From positions 1-33,533 of the forward strand of contig VGMK01000002.1 in the NCBI GenBank assembly GCA_016866375.1: a stretch of DNA of 33,533 bases, given 5' to 3'. The number at the start of each line of letters is the position of its first letter. The first letter of the stretch is position 1. Positions 17,169 to 25,140 of the stretch are shown here, piece by piece. Position numbers and translations under genes: made by a program. The DNA comes from Bacteroidota bacterium (GTDB lineage Bacteria; Bacteroidota; Bacteroidia; Flavobacteriales_D; Crocinitomicaceae). The notes under the pieces are model-generated. The model searched no databases. It saw only the letters and a list, made by a program, of their open reading frames with translations, and had not been told where the DNA came from.

Positions 17169-18761
17169 TTGCTGAGACATTTAATTTTTCTGGTTGCTTT
17201 TTTAATTTTGCTCAGCTGCGAGAGCAGTCAGGAGGAGAAAAATGAGTCTGTGGATAGATTATTTTTAACTGATGTTTCAATACCTGATGATGTGAAATTA
17301 TCTAGAGCTCTTGAGAAAAGTTTTTTAAAATCATTAGGATTGAATGACCAACAGCAGTCTGCCGTTATAAATTTTTACAAGGCAAATTCATTTGGGTTCA
17401 AACATTATTCAAATAATTCCATGAGTAAGTTCGGAACTATGACAGAAAAGTGTTTAACAGAACCATTACAATTTGGCGTGCCAAAATCCAGATTGTGTCA
17501 GCCTAAGAAAGATGCACATTGGATTGAGAAAGAAATTATTATGACATCGAACTTATTAACGCTGGGAGGAACTTTAAAACATGGGTTAATTGATTTTGAA
17601 CAAAAGAAAATGAGGAATATTGTTCCTTTAGACGGGAAAGAATTTCTAGAACAGTGCAAACAATTGGATTCGCTCTCAATTGAGGAACTTATAATTAAAC
17701 AAGGTATAGTTGACACTAATTATCAATTTCTTGCTCAACATTTATATGATTTTTGCCAAAAATATCCCCTTGATACCAATTCCTTTCAATTAAAATCAAA
17801 AAAGGAAGATCCATTACTGTTCGAAATAAATATCAAAAAATCTTTAATATCTAAAGGATTTTTAAAATCAAAATCATCTGAAGCAGAATTCAATCAATCA
17901 ATTAAAAACTTTAAACGAATGTGTGGCTTTAATGAGGATAGTAATATTGACGAGGCTACCTTGCAAGCATTGAATGAGAGCACATACAACAAAGTAGTTC
18001 GCGCTTCAATTGCATTGGATAAACTTAGGCAAAGAAAGCCCGATGAAAAAAAGTTTATTCGTGTAAATTTACCATCTTTTGAGTTATTCTTCATTGCAGA
18101 TGGGGCCTTAAAAAGTAAAAATAAGGTCATCATTGGTAAAGTATCCAATCAAACACCTGAACTTCACGCACGGGTTAATAGAATTGTTTGTTATCCATTT
18201 TGGAAAGTCCCGCAGTCTATTGCAAATAAAGAAATATTGCCAGCTGTTCGAGCCAATTCACGGTATTTATCCAAAAATCAATATCGAATATATAGAGGTA
18301 CAACTGAAATTAATCCAGATAGCGTTTCTTGGCGAAAATACAGCAAGAATTTTCCTTACACTGTCATTCAAGATCCAGGACCACATAATAGTCTAGGAAT
18401 TATTAAACTCGAGTTCTATAATTCACACAACGTTTACGTTCATGACACGCCATCTAAATCTTTATTTAGAAAAGGGTTTAGAAGTTTCTCCCACGGTTGT
18501 ATGCGCTGTGAAAATCCTGTTGAATTGGCAAAAACCATATTAGATTTTGATTCCATTCGTTCGACGAACAGGAATATTTATGTCAGAGATTCTATCGATA
18601 GTATTTTGGTGAGGAAAATTAATTTCAGTATACCATTGAAATGGTCAATTCCTATTTATGTTGAGTATATTACGGTAAGTGCCACAAGGGATAATTTATT
18701 TTTTCACCTGGACTTATACAGGAGAGAAGATGAATATATTGATTTATTGCGGGTTGCATAA
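17169..18761 (+). CDS. L,D-transpeptidase (YcbB/LdtD-like) lipoprotein
   Basis: TTG start; lipobox-like LILLSC; YkuD motif HDTPSKSLFRKGFRSFSHGCMRCENP; N-terminal domain as in YcbB-type enzymes. Confidence 0.88.
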   Translation: MLRHLIFLVAFLILLSCESSQEEKNESVDRLFLTDVSIPDDVKLSRALEKSFLKSLGLNDQQQSAVINFYKANSFGFKHYSNNSMSKFGTMTEKCLTEPLQFGVPKSRLCQPKKDAHWIEKEIIMTSNLLTLGGTLKHGLIDFEQKKMRNIVPLDGKEFLEQCKQLDSLSIEELIIKQGIVDTNYQFLAQHLYDFCQKYPLDTNSFQLKSKKEDPLLFEINIKKSLISKGFLKSKSSEAEFNQSIKNFKRMCGFNEDSNIDEATLQALNESTYNKVVRASIALDKLRQRKPDEKKFIRVNLPSFELFFIADGALKSKNKVIIGKVSNQTPELHARVNRIVCYPFWKVPQSIANKEILPAVRANSRYLSKNQYRIYRGTTEINPDSVSWRKYSKNFPYTVIQDPGPHNSLGIIKLEFYNSHNVYVHDTPSKSLFRKGFRSFSHGCMRCENPVELAKTILDFDSIRSTNRNIYVRDSIDSILVRKINFSIPLKWSIPIYVEYITVSATRDNLFFHLDLYRREDEYIDLLRVA

Positions 18762-18771
18762 AAAGATTGCG

Positions 18772-18779
18772 TAATTTTA
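18772..18779 (+). promoter_or_regulatory. -7-like box TAATTTTA for rpe (one mismatch to TAnnTTTG)
   Basis: 4-nt spacer (CAAT) to ATG at 18784; TTG 22 bp upstream at 18747-18749 could serve as a -33 element. Confidence 0.5.
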
Positions 18780-18783
18780 CAAT

Positions 18784-19434
18784 ATGACTATTGTTTCACC
18801 ATCAGTGCTCTCTTGTGATTTTGGAAATATACAACGAGATGTTGAAATGTTAAATACCTCGAGTGCTGAATGGATACATATAGATGTAATGGATGGGGTT
18901 TTTGTTCCAAATATTTCCTTCGGTTTCCCAGTACTTTCTGCCATCCGACGACACACCTCGAAAGTGCTAGATGTGCACCTTATGATCTCCAATCCGGATG
19001 CTTACTTGACGGATTTTTGTAATTCAGGAGCGAATATAGTTACCGTTCATTATGAGGCCTGTACCCACCTTCATCGGACACTCTCTGAAATTAAACGTCT
19101 GGGAATGAAAGCAGGTGTGGCTTTAAATCCTCATTCTCCCATTAGCGTTTTGCAAGACATTATTACAGAAGTAGATTTGGTATTGATTATGTCTGTTAAT
19201 CCAGGCTTTGGAGGACAAAACTTTATATCCTCAACGGTGGAAAAAGTAGTACAACTTAAGGAATTAATTAATCTTAAAAATTCTAAAGCCTTAATCGAGG
19301 TAGATGGTGGTGTAAACTTAGAGACAGGAAAACTTCTTGTGCAAGCAGGAGCGGATGCCCTAGTTGCAGGTAGTTTTGTGTTTAGTTCTTCCTCACCAAC
19401 AGATACCATTCAGTCTTTGTGTGAATTGAAGTAA
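18784..19434 (+). CDS. rpe: Ribulose-phosphate 3-epimerase
   Basis: SPSVLSCDFGNIQRDVEMLN, WIHIDVMDGVFVPNISFGFPVL, DVHLMISNPD, LIMSVNPGFGGQNFI, EVDGGVN. Confidence 0.97.
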   Translation: MTIVSPSVLSCDFGNIQRDVEMLNTSSAEWIHIDVMDGVFVPNISFGFPVLSAIRRHTSKVLDVHLMISNPDAYLTDFCNSGANIVTVHYEACTHLHRTLSEIKRLGMKAGVALNPHSPISVLQDIITEVDLVLIMSVNPGFGGQNFISSTVEKVVQLKELINLKNSKALIEVDGGVNLETGKLLVQAGADALVAGSFVFSSSSPTDTIQSLCELK

Positions 19435-19458
19435 CTTTTTATTTCAGCGTGCGTTTGT

Positions 19459-20508
19459 ATGATCATGAAACTAATTTTCTTCACTTTTTTAGTTTTACTT
19501 TCCTCTAATTTCTTTTCACAAGATTTGGAGGATAAAGAGAATGAACTCAATAAATCCTTACTTCTTCTCAGGGGAGCAAAAACTGACGAGGAAATGAATG
19601 AAATAAATGCAATATTTAAAGTGAAAATGTTAGACTTTCTTAAAAATGAGGGAGCACTCAAACACAAATTTAATTCGTGCAAAACGATCTCTGTATTAGA
19701 TAGCCCTGATGGTCTTGTACGATTGATTACCTGGAATATTGAATATACTGATTTTACCTATGCCTTTGATGGGGTAGTTATGTATTTTGATGACAGTAAA
19801 GAAAAAGTTAAATTATTCGAGCTAATTGACGTTCTCGATCCTTATTCCGAGCGACCAATCGGCACAATTGATGCGAAAAATTGGTATGGTGCCTTGTATT
19901 ATCAAATGATTCCTTTTGAGAGAAATGGTAAAATGGAATATGTTCTTCTTGGTTGGGATGGAGGAACTCCAGGAAATAATTTTAAAGTAATGGATGTGAT
20001 GACAATATCCTCAAATGGCGTCAAGTTCGGAAGTCCTGTTTTCAAAGAAAAAAACACTGTTCACAAAAGAATGATTTACGAGTTTTCGGAACAAGCGAAA
20101 ATGACCTTGACCTTTGATAAGAAGTATAACCGAATAGTAATGGATCACCTTTCGCCTGAAGCACAAAGCTTGGCAGGGGTGAGATCTTTCTATGTCCCTG
20201 ACATGTCCTATGATGCTTACAACCTTGAGGATGAAATGTGGTATTTTAAGGAGGATATTATTTCGAATAACCAAGTTGGTGATAAAAAAGAAATTCAACA
20301 ATGGATAAATCCTGATGAAAATAGGCCTGGAGAAATTGTAAATCATGTCGCTAGGACACCTGAATCTGAGCTGGAATTATCTAAAACTGAAACGAAGATT
20401 ATTCCAAAAAAAGCAAGGCGTAATAAAAGACGGACGGACAATAGTTTGAAAGTAACTACTGGTAAGTATAAAATAAAAAAAAGGCCCAGGAAATTCAACA
20501 TTGAATAA
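19459..20508 (+). CDS. Secreted hypothetical protein with basic C-terminal tail
   Basis: Signal peptide (MKLIFFTFLVLLSSNFFSQ; likely start at 19465), C-terminal KKARRNKRRTDNSLKVTTGKYKIKKRPRKFNIE; TAATG overlap with the next gene. Confidence 0.85.
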   Translation: MIMKLIFFTFLVLLSSNFFSQDLEDKENELNKSLLLLRGAKTDEEMNEINAIFKVKMLDFLKNEGALKHKFNSCKTISVLDSPDGLVRLITWNIEYTDFTYAFDGVVMYFDDSKEKVKLFELIDVLDPYSERPIGTIDAKNWYGALYYQMIPFERNGKMEYVLLGWDGGTPGNNFKVMDVMTISSNGVKFGSPVFKEKNTVHKRMIYEFSEQAKMTLTFDKKYNRIVMDHLSPEAQSLAGVRSFYVPDMSYDAYNLEDEMWYFKEDIISNNQVGDKKEIQQWINPDENRPGEIVNHVARTPESELELSKTETKIIPKKARRNKRRTDNSLKVTTGKYKIKKRPRKFNIE

Positions 20509-21335
20509 TGCAGCTAGGTCAAATCAATAAACTTGCTGTTAGTAGAATAACTCCACCTGGGGCATACTTGAAAGATTTTAGAGGTGACGAAGTTTTATTA
20601 CCGAGAAAGTACCTCATTCCAGAAAATGACTTTCAAGTTGGAGCCTTAGTTGACGTCTTCGTTTTCAAAGACTCACAAAATAGAATAGTTTCCACCACTG
20701 AAAGTCCACATTTACTCCTGGGAAATATAGCTTTTTTAAAGGTAGTTCTAGTTAACATGTTTGGTGCATTTGTTGATTGGGGCTTGGACAAAAATTTATT
20801 TGTTCCGTTCAAAGAACAAGCAGAAAAAATGGAGGAGGGGCGATCCTATTTGATTACTTTGCGCTACGATAATCAAACGGATCGCTTATTTGGAAGTAGT
20901 AAAATTACAAAAACACTCGAACCCTGCAGGGAATCCTTGGAGGAGTGTCAAGTGAGCGGTTTGGTTTGGTCCACAACTGAATTAGGAGTTAAAATAATAG
21001 TGAACCAACGTTATGAAGGTTTGATTTTCAAGAACGATGTCAATAGAAAATTAGAATGTGGTGACGAGATAATCTGTTATGTTCGCAAGGTCAGAACGGA
21101 CGGAAAATTAGATTTGCAATTTGATGCATTGGGCTTGGAAAAATACGACAATGCGTATTCAGTACTCTTAGAGCGTTTAACGAAAAAAAAGGAAATTTTT
21201 CTCCACGATAAGTCAAGTCCTGAGGAAATTAATAAAGCGCTAGGAATGAGCAAAAAACTATTCAAACAAACTGTGGGGAAGTTGCTTAAAAATCAACTTA
21301 TAACTTTAACTGATAAATCCATTCGACTAAAATAA
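20508..21335 (+). CDS. S1-like RNA-binding protein, CvfB/YitL family
   Basis: MQLGQINKLAVSRITPPGAYLKDFRGDEVLLPRKY, FGAFVDWGLDKNLFVPFKEQ, KKLFKQTVGKLLKNQLI: tandem S1-like domains plus winged-helix end typical of CvfB. Confidence 0.88.
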   Translation: MQLGQINKLAVSRITPPGAYLKDFRGDEVLLPRKYLIPENDFQVGALVDVFVFKDSQNRIVSTTESPHLLLGNIAFLKVVLVNMFGAFVDWGLDKNLFVPFKEQAEKMEEGRSYLITLRYDNQTDRLFGSSKITKTLEPCRESLEECQVSGLVWSTTELGVKIIVNQRYEGLIFKNDVNRKLECGDEIICYVRKVRTDGKLDLQFDALGLEKYDNAYSVLLERLTKKKEIFLHDKSSPEEINKALGMSKKLFKQTVGKLLKNQLITLTDKSIRLK

Positions 21336-22505
21336 TTTCGGTTCAGGAAAATTCTTATAATCGAAACGAGCCCTCTTGTAAGGAAAAATATCTTGCAACT
21401 CTCCTGAATAATAAAATTCAAATGCTACCGCACCAAAAGTATATACCGTATTTCCAACCTCAAAACTAGAACCCCCTACTTCTGGTTCAGCTTTTGGTTT
21501 TGATTTGTTGAACCCTAGATTGAATAAAGACGCTAAAATTTCAGGTCTATCCTGGATAGGAAATCCGGACCTTTCCCATTGCATTTTAATTTGTTTTACG
21601 AACAGAGCGGTATACAAATAGGAGTAATAGTGATTTTTCATTTGGACTAATCTTTTAACGGTGGGACTCATGCCTTCGTTTACAGCAGCATCAAAGTTTT
21701 GTGTTGAGTCGTAGTCTAACAGATGTTCGTATTCCACCCCTAAATAAAATTTTGAATTTTTATCTTTCAAATTTTGTTCTATTCGCTGTGCTGTTGATTC
21801 TTTGACCCCGGTTACCCCGTAGGAAAAGTTATTTTCAACCACTAAAATTTTTAATGGGCCGATGTATTTTTTATACGATTCTCTTTTCGAATTAAATAAT
21901 CGTATTTGTTCTCCCACCAAACAAGCCACAATTAACCTTGGTTCAACCCCGGATACTTTTGCAGCCGAATCAATGTAGTATTTATCTTTTTTAACTGCCT
22001 CTTTAAAAGCCATCCACTCTGCTATATTCATCCACTCAAAAACGCTTAAATTGGTATTTTGACGAGGCAGAAGATTCTTCTTCATCATTGTTAAATCAGC
22101 CTGATATTGCTCATTAACCTGCATGCGAAGATCAACAGCATCCAACATTTTTAAGGCTAATTTTTCGTCCTTACTTTCTGTCCAAGCTTTCAATATATAG
22201 TTTGCATTTAACGGATAATATCGGTTCAACAAAACTATTCTATTCAGTGCTTCATAGCGATGCTTGTCCACGCTCACGCTATCAGTTTTAAATCCTTGAT
22301 TGTATTTTTTGTCCATTTCCTGGAAATAACGGTTGTTCGGGTCCGCCATACCAAAATCATTGGACGATAATATTCCGCTCTGAAACAAGACCCAGGTGCA
22401 GAGTAATCCTGCCCCGAGTATTGCAAATCCATATAATAAAATGTGGTAGGGGATTCGAAACCATTTACTGCAAAAAAAATTACGAATTCGGGATTTGAAA
22501 GACAT
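21327..22505 (-). CDS. Membrane-anchored protein with possible lysozyme/transglycosylase-like domain
   Basis: N-terminal TM; AKVSGVEPRLIVACLVGEQIRLF and NFSYGVTGVKESTAQRIEQNL resemble lysozyme-superfamily motifs. ATG at 22505 preferred over track GTG at 22511. Confidence 0.7.
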   Translation of the reverse strand: MSFKSRIRNFFCSKWFRIPYHILLYGFAILGAGLLCTWVLFQSGILSSNDFGMADPNNRYFQEMDKKYNQGFKTDSVSVDKHRYEALNRIVLLNRYYPLNANYILKAWTESKDEKLALKMLDAVDLRMQVNEQYQADLTMMKKNLLPRQNTNLSVFEWMNIAEWMAFKEAVKKDKYYIDSAAKVSGVEPRLIVACLVGEQIRLFNSKRESYKKYIGPLKILVVENNFSYGVTGVKESTAQRIEQNLKDKNSKFYLGVEYEHLLDYDSTQNFDAAVNEGMSPTVKRLVQMKNHYYSYLYTALFVKQIKMQWERSGFPIQDRPEILASLFNLGFNKSKPKAEPEVGGSSFEVGNTVYTFGAVAFEFYYSGELQDIFPYKRARFDYKNFPEPKLF

Positions 22506-22570
22506 TAACACGTAATACGGTAATGCTATTTTTAGGTTTCAACCACTTATTCGCTTAATTATAGAAATTG

Positions 22571-22578
22571 TATCTTTG
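22571..22578 (+). promoter_or_regulatory. Bacteroidota-type -7 box TATCTTTG for gpsA
   Basis: Exact TAnnTTTG with a 4-nt spacer (TTTC) to ATG at 22583. Confidence 0.72.
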
Positions 22579-22582
22579 TTTC

Positions 22583-23587
22583 ATGCATAAGCAATCGTAT
22601 GAAAAAGTAGCCATAATAGGAGGAGGGAGTTGGGCAACTGCTCTCTCAAAAATTATCTCATCGAACGGTCAATCTTTAACGTGGTGGATGAGAGATACGA
22701 AAGCTGTTGAACACATTCGTAAATTTCGTCACCATCCAAATTATCTACAATCTGTAGAGTTTGACTTATCAAAAATTACACTTTCCACCGATTTGACAAC
22801 TGCCGTAAGTGAATCTGATCTTATCATCCTCGTAGTGCCAGCCGCGTATATGGATGCGACATTAAAAGGATTATCAACTGCACATTTCAAAGGAAAAATT
22901 GTTTTTTCAGCGGTTAAAGGAATTGTTCCTGAATTTAATGCAATACCCGCAAGGTATCTACATAAGTCATTTAACATACCTTACGAAAATATTGGAATTA
23001 TTTGTGGGCCTTGCCATGCGGAAGAGGTGGCTATGGAAAGGTTGAGTTATCTAACCATAGCGTGTCTTGATGAACTTAAATCCAATGCTGTAGCGTTCTT
23101 ACTTTCAAATCGTTATATCAGGACAACACAATCTGACGACCTATTTGGTACGGAGTTATCTGCAATTTTAAAGAATATATATGCTTTAGCAGCGGGAATA
23201 TGCTCTGGACTTGGTTATGGAGATAATTTTCTTTCTGTACTTATTTCAAATGCTATTCAAGAAATAGAGCGATTTATAGACGTGGTTAGTCCTGTTCACA
23301 GAGACACTAAAACAAGTGCTTATTTGGGAGATTTGTTGGTAACAGCTTATTCAAATTTCTCAAGAAATAGAACCTTCGGATTCATGATCGGAAAAGGATA
23401 TTCTGTGGCGAATGCACAATTAGAAATGAAAATGGTCGCCGAAGGATATTATGCTACCAAGTCATTGGTTGAAATCAATCAGAAGTTTAAAGTTGAAATG
23501 CCTATATTGGAAATGGTTAATTCCGTAATTTATCAAGGGATTAGACCGCAAGAGGCCGTAAATAATTTGTCTGAAAAATTAACATAA
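22583..23587 (+). CDS. gpsA: NAD(P)H-dependent glycerol-3-phosphate dehydrogenase
   Basis: VAIIGGGSWATALSKI, LSAILKNIYALAAGICSGLGYGDN. Start moved from track TTG (22568) to ATG (22583), since the upstream codons are the promoter box. Confidence 0.95.
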   Translation: MHKQSYEKVAIIGGGSWATALSKIISSNGQSLTWWMRDTKAVEHIRKFRHHPNYLQSVEFDLSKITLSTDLTTAVSESDLIILVVPAAYMDATLKGLSTAHFKGKIVFSAVKGIVPEFNAIPARYLHKSFNIPYENIGIICGPCHAEEVAMERLSYLTIACLDELKSNAVAFLLSNRYIRTTQSDDLFGTELSAILKNIYALAAGICSGLGYGDNFLSVLISNAIQEIERFIDVVSPVHRDTKTSAYLGDLLVTAYSNFSRNRTFGFMIGKGYSVANAQLEMKMVAEGYYATKSLVEINQKFKVEMPILEMVNSVIYQGIRPQEAVNNLSEKLT

Positions 23588-24865
23588 ATGGTTAAAGTAT
23601 TCAAATTTGGAGGAGCCTCTGTTAAAGACTCGGCCGCTATACAAAATGTTGCGGAAATTCTAACAAAATATCCCGAAGATAGCATACTTGTTGTAATCTC
23701 AGCCATGGGCAAAACAACAAATAAGCTCGAAGAAGTGGTTTCTGCTTATCAATTGTCCGATGAAGCTTTATTCCTTCGTCTGATCAATGATCTTGAGGCC
23801 TTTCATTCCCAAATTTTACTTGCATTATTTTCTGATCGACAGCGTAAAATTTATCAAATTATTGAGACTATTTTCAATCAGTTAAGAATGAGATTTAGTA
23901 AACCGTTCTCAGAAAATTATTCTTTTGAATACGATCAAATTGTTTCGCTTGGCGAAGTTTTGTCGTCTCGAATTATAGATGCATATTTGACAGAGAAAGG
24001 GTTTTCTTCAGTTTGGACTGATGCACGTTCACTCTTGAGAACAGATAATAATTATCAGGAGGGAAATGTAGATTGGAAGAAGACTGAAGAGTTGATTCAA
24101 CAGAATTTAAGACCGCTTTTTACGCACAAAAAGATTATAGTTTCACAAGGTTTTGTCGGTCACACTTCTGAGGGAATGACTACCACATTAGGAAGAGAAG
24201 GGTCAGATTATACTGCGGGTATTTTTGCACACTGCATGCATGCTGAGAGCGTTACCATATGGAAGGATGTTCCTGGGATGCTTAATGCTGATCCAAAATT
24301 ATTCGAGGATACTGTTTTACTTAAACAAATTTCATTTAAGGAGGCAATCGAACTCTCTTACTATGGGGCAAGTGTTATACATCCTAAAACGGTGAAACCG
24401 CTCCAAAATAAAAACATTCCACTGTATGTCAAGTCTTTTATTAAACCTGACGAAAAAGGCACTGTCATACAAGCGAACAGTGATTTTGATAGTTTAGTTC
24501 CTTCTTACATCCTAAAATTCGACCAAGTTCTATACACTATTACACCAAAAGATTTTTCTTTTCTCGTGGAAGAAAATTTAAGCGGTATTTTTAAGCGTTT
24601 GGCCGATGCTCATGCGAAGATCAACATGATGCAAAATTCAGCATTGAGTTTTTCGATCCTTCTTGACAGAAAGAAAGTAAATCCAGATCAAGTGTTGCAA
24701 ATGTTTAGTGACAGCTATCACGTAAAATATAACGAGGGATTGGAGTTGATCACCATCCGTCATTATGATGAATCAACGATTCAAAAAGTTACCAAAAATA
24801 AAGAAATTTTAGTGCAACAAAGAACGCGACAAACGGCACGTTTAGTGGTGAAAAAAATAGAATAA
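23588..24865 (+). CDS. lysC: Aspartate kinase
   Basis: MVKVFKFGGASVKDSAAIQNVAEIL, GFVGHTSEGMTTTLGREGSDYTAGIFA, WKDVPGMLNADPK, SYYGASVIHPKTVKPL, ACT-like C-terminus. Confidence 0.94.
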   Translation: MVKVFKFGGASVKDSAAIQNVAEILTKYPEDSILVVISAMGKTTNKLEEVVSAYQLSDEALFLRLINDLEAFHSQILLALFSDRQRKIYQIIETIFNQLRMRFSKPFSENYSFEYDQIVSLGEVLSSRIIDAYLTEKGFSSVWTDARSLLRTDNNYQEGNVDWKKTEELIQQNLRPLFTHKKIIVSQGFVGHTSEGMTTTLGREGSDYTAGIFAHCMHAESVTIWKDVPGMLNADPKLFEDTVLLKQISFKEAIELSYYGASVIHPKTVKPLQNKNIPLYVKSFIKPDEKGTVIQANSDFDSLVPSYILKFDQVLYTITPKDFSFLVEENLSGIFKRLADAHAKINMMQNSALSFSILLDRKKVNPDQVLQMFSDSYHVKYNEGLELITIRHYDESTIQKVTKNKEILVQQRTRQTARLVVKKIE

Positions 24866-24903
24866 TACCTGCTTTAAGTTAGTGTGATTTCTATGATTCC
24901 TAT

Positions 24904-24911
24904 TAATTTTA
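24904..24911 (+). promoter_or_regulatory. -7-like box TAATTTTA for feoA (one mismatch to TAnnTTTG)
   Basis: 4-nt spacer (CCCT) to GTG start at 24916; same octamer and spacing as rpe. Confidence 0.48.
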
Positions 24912-24915
24912 CCCT

Positions 24916-25140
24916 GTGTCTACATTATTAGATCTTGAGATAGAAAGTAGGGCAGTTATTCTGGAGGTGTTACCATCATCCTTCAGTCCAAAAATGGCAG
25001 AAATGGGCCTTATTGCGGGAGCAGAATTATCCGTTGCGTTCAAAGCTCCTTTTGGAGATCCCATTGCTATTGAGTTGAATGGAAGCTTGTTATCGTTGCG
25101 TAAAAATGAGGCGAGTCTTATAATAATACAATTGATATGA
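24916..25140 (+). CDS. feoA: Ferrous iron transport protein A (FeoA, SH3-like)
   Basis: 74 aa; KMAEMGLIAGAELSVAFKAPFGDPIAIELNGSLLSLRKNEASLIII; ATGA overlap with feoB. Confidence 0.92.
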   Translation: MSTLLDLEIESRAVILEVLPSSFSPKMAEMGLIAGAELSVAFKAPFGDPIAIELNGSLLSLRKNEASLIIIQLI

